Source: Limnohabitans sp. Rim47 (lineage in GTDB: Bacteria; Pseudomonadota; Gammaproteobacteria; Burkholderiales; Burkholderiaceae_C). From it: DNA of 64,000 bases. Under the pieces are notes generated by a model. That model saw only the letters and a program-made list of their open reading frames with translations. It ran no database searches and was not told where the DNA came from. Numbering within the stretch: position 1 is the first letter of the stretch; each line of letters opens with the position of its first letter. Location: the NCBI RefSeq assembly GCF_001517545.1, contig NZ_FBYA01000001.1, forward strand, positions 619,268 through 683,267, written 5' to 3'. This document shows positions 51,501 to 59,440 of this stretch, in pieces. Made by a program: the position numbers and the translations under genes.

Positions 51501-52036
51501 GAGAGCCGCAGTTGATGGCCGGCATCGTGAGCGACTTGCGCATCATCAACGGCCAGCGGGGCAAGGTGGCGATTTTCAAGCTCGATGACAAATCGGGCGT
51601 GATGGAGGCCACAGCCGACGAAGCCCTGATCAACTCGGCCAAGCATTTGCTCAAAGACGATGAGCTGATCATCGTCACGGCCAAGATGCAGGCCGATCGT
51701 TTCTCGGGTGGTTTCCGCCTCAAGATTGAGCAGGTCATGGACTTAGGCGCAGCCCGTTGCCGCTATGGCAAATACCTGCGCGTGGCTGTGAATGGCCGCG
51801 CGCCCGACATCGCGCGCCTGGTCAAAGAATTCCCGGCGCAACGCGAGCAGACCGATCAAGGCGATTTGGTGCGCGGTCTGCCGGTGCGCTTGGTGTTGGA
51901 GCGGCGCAATGACGAGTTGGCTGCCCGCGCCGAGCTGGCGCTGGGCGAAGCCGCCAAATTCTTCCCGACCGATGCGGCGTTGGCAAGCTGGATGGCGCAG
52001 GCCGATCAGGGGCAGGCGCGGATTGTGTACGACTGA
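48512..52036 (+). CDS. dnaE: DNA polymerase III alpha subunit
   Basis: A 1174-residue replicative polymerase. The N-terminal PHP domain starts [38 protein letters not shown] and [19 protein letters not shown] contain the catalytic aspartates; the C-terminal OB-fold region ([30 protein letters not shown]) follows. Full family length. I chose the ATG at 48512. A TACAAT box ends 8 bases before it and no Shine-Dalgarno is seen, so the leader may be absent. It ends 12 bp from the convergent tolA. Confidence 0.98.
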   Translation: [1174 protein letters not shown]

Positions 52037-52048
52037 CCTGAGCTGGCC

Positions 52049-53014
52049 TCAATCTTGTGGTCTGAAACCCAGCACGATCACAGGTGGCACCCGTCCATCA
52101 CTGTCTTTGGGGAATATTTCGGTTTTGTCGATGGCCCGCAACACGGCTTCGTCCCAGGCTTTGTTGCCGCTGGTTTGCACGATGCGGCGGCTCAAAATCG
52201 TGCCATCCGGGCTGACTTTGACTTCCACCTCGGCACGCGGGTTGCCCACCACATCGCCGGGGTAGGTGATGTTGGGCTTGATGCGGCCCACGAGGCGGCC
52301 CGCATAGCTGGCCGAGGGCCCTGATGATTTGAGCGCTGTGCCGCTGGCGTTCTCGCCACCCGAAGCACCGGCCATGCCTTGCATGCGCTTGAGGTTTTCT
52401 TTGCGCATGGCATCAGCCCGGGCGGCATCGGCCTTCTCGGCGCTGGCCTTTTCTGCGGCTTTTTTCTTGTCGCGTTCTTTCTCTTCTTGCGCTTTTTTCT
52501 CTTTGGCCGCTTTTTCTTGGGCTTTGGCTTTGTCATCTTTCTCGCGTTCTTTGCGCTTGAGCTCGGCCTTCTCTTTCTCTGCCTTTTCTTTTGCCTTTTC
52601 TTTCTCGGCTTTTAACTTGGCCGCTTTTTCATTTTCGGCCTTCAGCTTTTCAGCTTTGTCGGCTTCTTTTTTCTTGTCTTGCTGTTTTTTCTTTTCGAGC
52701 GCGATTTGAGCGTCAAGACGCTCTTGCGCCAGATCGGGCGCAGGCGGTGGTGGTGGCGTGGGTTTGGCGGGCTTGGGCTGTGGCGCGGGTTCTGGTTCGG
52801 GCTCCGGCTCTGGCGGTGGCTCTTGCAGTTTGGGGGCCGCAGCTTGCAGCGTGGCTGACCACAGTTCGGCTTCGGCTTGCACGGTTTGCGGCTGGGTTTT
52901 CCAGGCCGTGGCCAAGCCCAAGGCCATGAAAAGCAAGGCGTGCACTAGGCCGGCGATCACCCAGGCACGCCCCGTGCCGGGCTGCGCCGGAGGCGCAAAT
53001 TCGAGGTGATGCAT
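52049..53014 (-). CDS. tolA: TolA cell-envelope protein
   Basis: A 321-residue protein: one N-terminal membrane anchor (WVIAGLVHALLFMALGLATAW, about 18-38), a Pro/Glu-rich segment, a long Lys/Ala/Glu helix (about 105-225) and a C-terminal TonB/TolA-like domain (RLVGRIKPNITYPGDVVGNPRAEVEVKVSPDG). It links the inner-membrane TolQR motor to the outer-membrane Pal system. I chose the ATG at 53014. The usual downstream tolB and pal genes are not here. Confidence 0.93.
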   Translation of the reverse strand: MHHLEFAPPAQPGTGRAWVIAGLVHALLFMALGLATAWKTQPQTVQAEAELWSATLQAAAPKLQEPPPEPEPEPEPAPQPKPAKPTPPPPPAPDLAQERLDAQIALEKKKQQDKKKEADKAEKLKAENEKAAKLKAEKEKAKEKAEKEKAELKRKEREKDDKAKAQEKAAKEKKAQEEKERDKKKAAEKASAEKADAARADAMRKENLKRMQGMAGASGGENASGTALKSSGPSASYAGRLVGRIKPNITYPGDVVGNPRAEVEVKVSPDGTILSRRIVQTSGNKAWDEAVLRAIDKTEIFPKDSDGRVPPVIVLGFRPQD

Positions 53015-53039
53015 GGCCTTGGCGTTCAAACCCAAACCC

Positions 53040-53459
53040 TCAAGGTGCCAGCTGAACCGACAGACCCACGCGGGCAATGCCTGCCCGCTGTAAGGTGTCC
53101 ATGACCTGCACCACGGTTTCGTATTTCACCGTGCGGTCGGCGCTGATGACGACCGCCGTGTTCTGTTCATCGCCGACCAGTCGCTTGACGCTGGCGGCCA
53201 CGCTGGGCAAGGTGGCGCTGTCTGTCTTGCCTTCGCTCACCAGTTCGAGCCGTTCGTCTTTTTGGATCACGATCTGGATGACTTTGTCGGGTTGCTTGGC
53301 GGCTTTGCCCACGCTGGGCAGGTCGACCACGCTGGGCGTGATCATGGGCGCGGTCACCATGAAGATGATGAGCAGCACCAACATCACGTCGATGAAGGGC
53401 ACCATGTTGATTTCGGCGATGGTGCGGCGTCCGCGACCTCGGGATGAAACGGCAGGCAT
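53040..53459 (-). CDS. tolR: TolR (ExbD family)
   Basis: A 139-residue motor subunit with one membrane helix (MVPFIDVMLVLLIIFMVTAPM, with the conserved proton-path Asp in FIDVMLVLL, near 24). A periplasmic domain follows. It works with TolQ to energise TolA. The ATG at 53459 follows the tolQ stop by 11 bp. Confidence 0.96.
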   Translation of the reverse strand: MPAVSSRGRGRRTIAEINMVPFIDVMLVLLIIFMVTAPMITPSVVDLPSVGKAAKQPDKVIQIVIQKDERLELVSEGKTDSATLPSVAASVKRLVGDEQNTAVVISADRTVKYETVVQVMDTLQRAGIARVGLSVQLAP

Positions 53460-53470
53460 GCGTGCTTCCT

Positions 53471-54169
53471 TCAGTGGCCTGAGGCCGAGCTGTTGGCGCC
53501 GCCCAAGCTGCGCTGCAGGATGTTGGAGAACTCTTCGATGAAGGTTTCCAGCTTGATGGCAATGCGGTCCACGTCGTGCGAAAAACGGTTGTAGGCCAGC
53601 ACGGCCGGAATGGCCGAGAACAGGCCGATGGCGGTGGCGATCAGCGCTTCTGCAATGCCCGGGGCCACTGTGGCCAGCGTCACTTGCTGCAAGCTGGCCA
53701 GCCCGGTAAAGGCGTGCATGATGCCCCACACGGTGCCAAACAAGCCGACATAAGGCGAGATCGAGCCGACCGAGGCCAAAAAGGCCAGTTGTGATTCGGC
53801 CACGTCCATCTCGCGCTGGAAGCTGGCCCGCATGGCGCGACGTGCGCCGTCGAGCAGGGTGCCTGCGTCGCTGATTTGGCGTTCGCGCAGTTTTTGGTAT
53901 TCGCGCATGCCGCTGGCAAAAATACGCTCCATCGGGCCGGACAGTTTGGCGTTTTGGCTGGCCGAGTTGAACAGCTCATTCAGACTGGTGCCGGACCAAA
54001 AGACGCGTTCAAATTCTTCGTTGAGGTTTTTGATGCGCTTGATGGCCCCCAGTTTGCGCACGATGGCGGCCCAACTGGCCACAGAAATCGCCAGCAGCAG
54101 CAAGACCACCAATTGCACGACAAAACTGGCGTGCAGCAGCAGCGAGACGATGGACATGTCTTGGTTCAT
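53471..54169 (-). CDS. tolQ: TolQ (ExbB family)
   Basis: A 232-residue, three-helix membrane protein. SPYVGLFGTVWGIMHAFTGL and ATVAPGIAEALIATAIGLFSAIPAVLAYN are the conserved helices of the MotA/TolQ/ExbB channel. Its ATG overlaps the ybgC stop by 4 bp. Confidence 0.97.
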   Translation of the reverse strand: MNQDMSIVSLLLHASFVVQLVVLLLLAISVASWAAIVRKLGAIKRIKNLNEEFERVFWSGTSLNELFNSASQNAKLSGPMERIFASGMREYQKLRERQISDAGTLLDGARRAMRASFQREMDVAESQLAFLASVGSISPYVGLFGTVWGIMHAFTGLASLQQVTLATVAPGIAEALIATAIGLFSAIPAVLAYNRFSHDVDRIAIKLETFIEEFSNILQRSLGGANSSASGH

Positions 54170-54606
54170 TTAAAGGCTTTCAGAACGGGGGCCGGGATGC
54201 GGCCAGGTTTCAAGGTGGTGGCGTCGACCCAGCCCAGGCGGATGGTGCCTTCGGCCAGCAGTCGCTCGCTGCTTGTGGTTTGGCCTGGTGTGCACAGGTA
54301 GGCGCGCTGGGCAATGGTCAGGCTGGCTTTGCCGCCGGTTTGCAACTCTGCGGTGACCAGCAGGGTGTCGTCCAAGCGGGCGGGGCTATGGTATTTGACG
54401 GTGGTCTCTGAGACCACAAACATGCCACCCGATTCGTCGCGCAACACCTGTTGGCCGAAGCCCAGGGCACGCAACCATTCGGTGCGGGCGCGCTCAAAAA
54501 ACTTGAGGTAGTTGGCATAAAACACGATGCCACCGGCGTCGGTGTCTTCCCAATAGATGCGGATGGGGTGCTGGAATACGGCGCTGATTTCTGAGGATGC
54601 GGTCAT
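54166..54606 (-). CDS. ybgC: YbgC acyl-CoA thioesterase of the Tol locus
   Basis: A 146-residue hot-dog-fold thioesterase. The catalytic Asp is in YWEDTDAGGIVFYANYLKFFERARTEWLR, the 4-hydroxybenzoyl-CoA thioesterase signature. ybgC heads the tol-pal operon in most Gram-negatives. It overlaps both the aminotransferase gene before it and tolQ after it by 4 bp. Confidence 0.96.
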   Translation of the reverse strand: MTASSEISAVFQHPIRIYWEDTDAGGIVFYANYLKFFERARTEWLRALGFGQQVLRDESGGMFVVSETTVKYHSPARLDDTLLVTAELQTGGKASLTIAQRAYLCTPGQTTSSERLLAEGTIRLGWVDATTLKPGRIPAPVLKAFK

Positions 54607-55802
54607 GGCTGCAACCAGGCTTTCAGGCGGGCGATGGCGGTGTGCAATTCGGCCATCGAGTTGGCGGTTGAAAAGCGCACAAAGCGGGCCGTTTGATCGG
54701 TGCCAAAGTCACGCCCTGGGGTGATGGCGACATGGGCATGCTCCAGCGCGGCAAAGGCAAAGTCCCAGCTGTCTTTGAGGCCCAGCTTTTGGCAGGCCGC
54801 TGTGCAGTCGGCCCAAGCGTAAAAGGCGCCATCGGGGGCCACGGGCACCGTCAGGCCCAAATCGTTCAGGGCGGGGATGAAGTAGTCACGCCGGGCTTTG
54901 AATTCGGCGCGGCGGCGCTCGTATTCGGCCAGGCTTTCGGGCGCAAAGCAGGCCAATGCGGCTTGTTGGGCCACGGTGCTGGCGCAAATGAAAAGGTTTT
55001 GTGCCAACCGCTCCAGCACGGGGGTCAACGTTTCGGGCACCACCAACCAGCCCAGTCGCCAGCCGGTCATGTTGAAGTATTTGCTGAAGCTGTTGATGCT
55101 GATGATGTCTTCGCCCAAGGCCAGGGCGCTTTGGCCAAAGGCGTCGTCATGGCTCAGGCCCAGGTAGATCTCGTCGATGAGGGTGATGCCGCCATGGCTG
55201 CGCACCACTTGCACGATGCGGGCCAATTCAGCAGGGTCAATCGATGTGCCGGTGGGGTTAGAGGGCGAGGCCAACAAGACGCCTCGGGTTTGGGGGCCCC
55301 AGGCCTCGGCTACTTTGGCGGCGCTCAATTGAAAGCGCTCTTGCGCGGTGGTGGGCAGCAACACAGCGGTGCCTTCGGCTGCGCTCACAAAGTGGCGGTT
55401 GCAGGGGTAGCTGGGGTCGGGCATGAGGATTTCATCGCCCCGGTTGATGAGTGCCAAGCACGCCAATTGCAGCGCTGCCGATGCGCCCGCTGTGACCACA
55501 ATGCGGCTGGCGGGCACTTGCACGCCAAAGCGCTGTGTGTACCAGTTGCTGATGGCTTGGCGCAAAGCGTCCAGGCCCAGCGCGGGCGTGTATTGGGTTT
55601 GGCCAGAGGCGATTACGGTCTGTGCCGCTTGCTGCACCAAGGGTGGGGCGGTGAAGTCGGGCTCGCCGATGTTCAAAAACACCACGGGCCGATCGGTGTG
55701 CGCGACTTCGCGGGCTTTTTGCGAGGCGGCCTTGGCCACCTCCATCACATAAAAAGGCTCGATGCGCTCAGCACGCTCAGAGATGCGCATGGTGCTCAAC
55801 AC
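54603..55802 (-). CDS. PLP-dependent class I/II aminotransferase
   Basis: A 399-residue aminotransferase. The PLP lysine is in SINSFSKYFNMTGWRLGW (about 240); NIGEPDF near the start and SPSNPTGT are fold type I landmarks. It resembles the aspartate/alanine aminotransferase group; the specific amino acid is not clear. It lies between nusB and ybgC, with 4-bp spacing or overlap on both sides. Confidence 0.92.
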   Translation of the reverse strand: MLSTMRISERAERIEPFYVMEVAKAASQKAREVAHTDRPVVFLNIGEPDFTAPPLVQQAAQTVIASGQTQYTPALGLDALRQAISNWYTQRFGVQVPASRIVVTAGASAALQLACLALINRGDEILMPDPSYPCNRHFVSAAEGTAVLLPTTAQERFQLSAAKVAEAWGPQTRGVLLASPSNPTGTSIDPAELARIVQVVRSHGGITLIDEIYLGLSHDDAFGQSALALGEDIISINSFSKYFNMTGWRLGWLVVPETLTPVLERLAQNLFICASTVAQQAALACFAPESLAEYERRRAEFKARRDYFIPALNDLGLTVPVAPDGAFYAWADCTAACQKLGLKDSWDFAFAALEHAHVAITPGRDFGTDQTARFVRFSTANSMAELHTAIARLKAWLQP

Positions 55803-55806
55803 GGCT

Positions 55807-56346
55807 TTACTTGGCGCGACCAGACTGGCGGTCGGCTTGCACTTCGGTGCTGCGCAGTTCGGGTGCCAGGCCGCCCAGTACGGCGTTCACATATTTGTGG
55901 CCGTCGGTGCCGCCAAAGTCCTTGGCCAGTTCGATGCATTCGTTGAGCACCACGCGCCAGGGCACATCGAGGCAGTGCTGCATTTCATAGACGCCGATCC
56001 ACATGATGGCGTGCTCGACAGGCGAGATTTCAGCAAAGTTGCGGTCCAGCTTGGGCGCGATCAATGCGTCGAGTGCCTTGGCCTGCTCGATGCAGCCGTA
56101 GAGCAGGGCGTCGTAATGGGCCGAGTCGGCTTTGTGAAAGCCCGACAAATCGCGTGTGAAAACGTCAATGTCAGCCGCTTCGTTGCGTCCCACGATGTGC
56201 TGGTACAGCGCCTGCAAGGCAAACTCGCGCGAGCGGCTGCGGGCGGGCTTGGCCGATGATTTGCGCGTACCCGCAGTGGCGGGCTTGGCGCTCTCTGTGG
56301 CAGTCGCTGTGGTGGTGTCCGGGGTGCTGAAATCGTCGGTCATCAC
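55807..56346 (-). CDS. nusB: Transcription antitermination factor NusB
   Basis: A 179-residue protein. After an N-terminal tail rich in Thr, Ala and Ser (about 1-37), the NusB fold begins at SREFALQALYQHIVG; LIAPKLDRNFAEISPVEHAIMWIGVYEM and VVLNECIELAKDFGGTDGHKYVNAVLGGLA are diagnostic. It binds boxA RNA with NusE in rRNA antitermination. The ATG overlaps the ribH stop. Confidence 0.97.
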   Translation of the reverse strand: MMTDDFSTPDTTTATATESAKPATAGTRKSSAKPARSRSREFALQALYQHIVGRNEAADIDVFTRDLSGFHKADSAHYDALLYGCIEQAKALDALIAPKLDRNFAEISPVEHAIMWIGVYEMQHCLDVPWRVVLNECIELAKDFGGTDGHKYVNAVLGGLAPELRSTEVQADRQSGRAK

Positions 56347-56849
56347 GCAGTCTCTTCGTCGTCAAGTTCGTCGGCCAGCTCGGCCATGTCGGCCGCCAGG
56401 TCGTCCATGATGCAGGCCATCTCGACCGCCACGCGGGCCGCATCGCGGCCTTTTTCGGTCTGGCGCACGATGGCTTGTTCCAGGTTTTCGGTGGTCAAAA
56501 TCGCGTTGGCGATCGGCAGGTTGTAGTCGAGCGACACGCGGCTGACGCCTGCGCCCGACTCGTTGGCCACCAGCTCGAAGTGGTAGGTCTCGCCACGGAT
56601 GATGCAGCCCAGCGCGATCAGCGCATCGTATTCGGCGCGTTCGGCCATGGCTTGCAAGGCGACGGGCACTTCGAGTGCGCCGGGCACCATGACGTGATCA
56701 ATGCTGGTTACACCCAGGGCTTGCAACTCTTCGATGCAGGCCTTGGCCAGGGCATTGGTGATGTCTTCGTTGAAACGGGCTTGCACGATGCCGATGTGCA
56801 GAAATTGGCCGTCGAGTTCTTCGGCCAGGCCTTTGTTGGCTTCGAGCAT
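56343..56849 (-). CDS. ribH: 6,7-dimethyl-8-ribityllumazine synthase
   Basis: A 168-residue enzyme of riboflavin synthesis. HIGIVQARFNEDITNALAKACIEEL, MVPGALEVPVALQAMAE and ALGCIIRGETYHFELVANES are the conserved segments, with the catalytic His in TYHFE. The C-terminal acidic tail is unusual. AAGGA precedes the ATG at 56849. Confidence 0.97.
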   Translation of the reverse strand: MLEANKGLAEELDGQFLHIGIVQARFNEDITNALAKACIEELQALGVTSIDHVMVPGALEVPVALQAMAERAEYDALIALGCIIRGETYHFELVANESGAGVSRVSLDYNLPIANAILTTENLEQAIVRQTEKGRDAARVAVEMACIMDDLAADMAELADELDDEETA

Positions 56850-56851
56850 GT

Positions 56852-57979
56852 TTATTCCTTGGGGATGTAAGCGGTGATTTCGAGGCCGTAGCCGGTCATG
56901 CTGGGCATACGGCGGGGTTGGCCCATGAGTTTCATTTTGTGCACGCCGCACTCTCGCAAAATTTGTGCGCCTACACCGTAGGTGCGCAGGTCCATCTTGC
57001 CGCGCTCAGGCGCTTGCGCAGAGCGGGCGCGGCCTTCAAATTGGGCCAGCAACTGGTCGGCCGATTCGCCGCAGTTGAGCAGCACGGCCACACCGCAGCC
57101 ATGCTGGTGAATGTATTGCAAGCTGGTGTCCAGGTTCCACGAGTGCATGGACCGGTTGATTTCGAGCGCATCCAGCACCGACAATGGTTCATGCACGCGC
57201 ACAGGCACCTCGGCGTCGGCCGACCATTGGCCTTTGACGAGTGCCAAGTGCACGGTCTGGCTGGGTTGGTCGCGAAAGGCATGGGCGGTGAATTCGCCGT
57301 GCGCGGTTTGCAGCGTGCGGCTGCCGATGCGCTCGACCAGAGATTCGTTGCGGCTGCGGTATTGGATCAGGTCGGCGATGGTGCCGATCTTGAGGCCGTG
57401 TTCGGCGGCAAACAGCTGCAGGTCGGGCAGGCGGGCCATGGTGCCGTCGTCTTTCATGATCTCGCAAATCACAGAAGACGGTGAGCAACCGGCCATGGCG
57501 GCCAGGTCGCAACCGGCTTCGGTGTGACCGGCACGCATGAGCACGCCGCCGTCCACCGCTTGCAGCGGGAAGATGTGGCCCGGTTGCACCAAGTCGGTGG
57601 CTTGGCTGCTCTTGGCCACGGCCACTTGCACAGTCTTGGCCCGGTCGGCGGCCGAGATGCCGGTGGTCACGCCTTCGGCAGCTTCAATCGACACGGTAAA
57701 CGCCGTGCTGTAGACGGTGCCGTTGCGGGCAGCCATGGGCGGCAGTTTCAGAAACTCACAGCGCTCGCGCGTGAGCGTCAGGCAAATCAGGCCACGGCCG
57801 AAGCGGGCCATGAAGTTGATGGCTTCGGGTGTGACGTGGTCTGACGCCAGCACCAAATCGCCTTCGTTTTCACGGTCTTCTTCGTCGACAAGGATCACAA
57901 TGCGACCGGCCTTCATGTCGGCCACGATCTCTTCAACGGGCGAGATCGCCACGGGGGTTGCTTGCGCTGGGGCGTTCAT
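56852..57979 (-). CDS. ribBX: DHBP synthase fused to an inactive-looking GTP cyclohydrolase II domain (RibBX)
   Basis: A 375-residue protein. The first 205 residues are a complete 3,4-dihydroxy-2-butanone-4-phosphate synthase (DEEDRENEGDLVLASDHVTPE...RAGHTEAGCDLA). The remainder aligns with GTP cyclohydrolase II but lacks its zinc-binding cysteines (the CX-GD-SLRCDCG segment is replaced by VRVHEPLSVLDALEINRS) and its RQEGRGIGL motif. Established knowledge: such RibBX proteins are active only in the RibB half, and a separate RibA does the first step. It overlaps ribE by 4 bp. Confidence 0.93.
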   Translation of the reverse strand: MNAPAQATPVAISPVEEIVADMKAGRIVILVDEEDRENEGDLVLASDHVTPEAINFMARFGRGLICLTLTRERCEFLKLPPMAARNGTVYSTAFTVSIEAAEGVTTGISAADRAKTVQVAVAKSSQATDLVQPGHIFPLQAVDGGVLMRAGHTEAGCDLAAMAGCSPSSVICEIMKDDGTMARLPDLQLFAAEHGLKIGTIADLIQYRSRNESLVERIGSRTLQTAHGEFTAHAFRDQPSQTVHLALVKGQWSADAEVPVRVHEPLSVLDALEINRSMHSWNLDTSLQYIHQHGCGVAVLLNCGESADQLLAQFEGRARSAQAPERGKMDLRTYGVGAQILRECGVHKMKLMGQPRRMPSMTGYGLEITAYIPKE

Positions 57980-58626
57980 GGCTTGTCCTGTTGGTGGGTT
58001 GGTGCGGCTGTTTCGAGGCTGAGCATGCGCTCCACGTAGCGGGCCACGGTGTCGATTTCGAGGTTGACCCGGCTGCCCGCTTTCAGGCTGCCGAGGGCGG
58101 TGTTGTCCACGGTGTGCGGGATCAGGTTGATGCTGATCTCACACCCATCGGCCAGATCGGCCACGCGGTTGACCGTCAGACTCACGCCGTTGACGGTGAT
58201 CGAGCCTTTGTAGGCCAGGAATTTGGCCAAGGCGCGGGGGGCCAGGATGCGCAGCTCCCAGCTTTCGCCGATTTGCTCGAAGTGGCTGATTTGGCCCACG
58301 CCGTCGACGTGACCTGACACGATGTGTCCGCCCAGACGGTCGTGGGCACGCAGCGCTTTTTCGAGGTTGACGGTGCCTTCGCTGTCCAGACCGCTGGTTT
58401 TGTCCAGCGATTCGGCGGAGATGTCGATGGTGAACTGACGGCTCTCAGGCGTGAAGGTGGTGACGGTCATACAAGCGCCGTTAAGGGCGATGCTGTCGCC
58501 CAGGCCCACATCGTCAAGGTACCCGGCGGGGGCCTCGATGGTGAGGCGCTTGCCGTGGCGTAAAGAGCGACCCAGGTCGTGAATGGCGACGATTCGCCCC
58601 ACGCCGGTGATGATTCCGGTGAACAT
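57976..58626 (-). CDS. ribE: Riboflavin synthase (alpha chain)
   Basis: A 216-residue enzyme made of two similar barrels. The start MFTGIITGVGRI, the NGACMTVT segment and, in the second barrel, ITVNGVSLTVNRV are diagnostic. It catalyses the last step of riboflavin synthesis. It is the first gene of the nine-gene cluster. No FMN riboswitch is evident in the gap upstream. Confidence 0.97.
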   Translation of the reverse strand: MFTGIITGVGRIVAIHDLGRSLRHGKRLTIEAPAGYLDDVGLGDSIALNGACMTVTTFTPESRQFTIDISAESLDKTSGLDSEGTVNLEKALRAHDRLGGHIVSGHVDGVGQISHFEQIGESWELRILAPRALAKFLAYKGSITVNGVSLTVNRVADLADGCEISINLIPHTVDNTALGSLKAGSRVNLEIDTVARYVERMLSLETAAPTHQQDKP

Positions 58627-58813
58627 AGCTGTCTATTTTCGCAGGTAATGAGGGTTAATCGGGAAGGCGTCAACAAAAAAACGCCCACAAGCCTTGCAAC
58701 TGCGGCGGCCTCGCCAAATCAGGGTTAACCAAGGCTTGAGCCGCCCGGGCGTGTGCCTAGAATGGTGCATTGCAGCAGATTTGCAATTTGCAGTCAGTCA
58801 CCAGGAGTTTTCT
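58627..58813. promoter_or_regulatory. Divergent promoter region ribE/phaR
   Basis: This 187-bp gap contains the promoters of the rib-tol cluster and of phaR. An inverted repeat (AAGCCTTG at 58689-58696, CAAGGCTT at 58730-58737) lies in it. I find none of the conserved pieces of an FMN riboswitch. Confidence 0.4.
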
Positions 58814-59383
58814 TTGCCGGTCAAGCCCCCAGTCAAGTCCATCAAGTCAGCCAGCGTTCCAGTTTCTGGCAGCGTCCGGACCATCAAGAAATACCCCAAT
58901 CGGCGCTTGTATGACACGCAAACCTCCACCTACGTGACCTTGGCCGAGATCAAGAAATTGGTCATGGCCTCATTCCCTGTGTTGGTGCTCGACGCCAAAA
59001 CGGGCGAAGACCTGACACGCGCCATTTTGCTGCAAATCATTTTGGAAGAAGAATCCGCGGGCGTGCCCATGTTCAGCGAAGCGGTGTTGTCTAACATCAT
59101 CCGTTTTTATGGCCATTCCATGCAGGGACACATGGGCTCGTATTTGGAAAATCATGTTCAGTCCTTCATGGATTGGCAAAGCAAGCTGGGTGAATCCAGT
59201 CCCGCCCTCAGCCCCGAGGTCTGGGCTCAGTTCATGCAGTGGCAGACCCCGCTGATGCAAAACATGTTCTCAGGTTTGGCTAACCCGTCCCAAAATGTCA
59301 TGACTCAAATGCAGGAACAAATGCAAAAACAGATTCAGAAGAACGCAGAGCAACTGCTTGGCGTCATGGGTTTAAGGACTTGA
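58814..59383 (+). CDS. phaR: PHA synthesis repressor PhaR
   Basis: A 189-residue regulator. RTIKKYPNRRLYDTQTSTYVTLAEIKKLV (about 21-49) is the conserved DNA-binding domain of PhaR, which responds to polyhydroxyalkanoate and represses phasin and PHA genes. The C-terminus is rich in Gln and Met. I chose a TTG at 58814 because CAGGAG lies 5-10 bases upstream; no ATG is in a suitable place. Confidence 0.94.
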   Translation: MPVKPPVKSIKSASVPVSGSVRTIKKYPNRRLYDTQTSTYVTLAEIKKLVMASFPVLVLDAKTGEDLTRAILLQIILEEESAGVPMFSEAVLSNIIRFYGHSMQGHMGSYLENHVQSFMDWQSKLGESSPALSPEVWAQFMQWQTPLMQNMFSGLANPSQNVMTQMQEQMQKQIQKNAEQLLGVMGLRT

Positions 59384-59440
59384 TGGGCGCTTCATGCCCT
59401 TTTGTCACAAGCCAGTCGTTTTTCCGGGGACAATGCGGGC

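Noticed and set aside
58627..58813. FMN riboswitch upstream of ribE
   Set aside because: None of the conserved RFN-element segments can be found in the gap.
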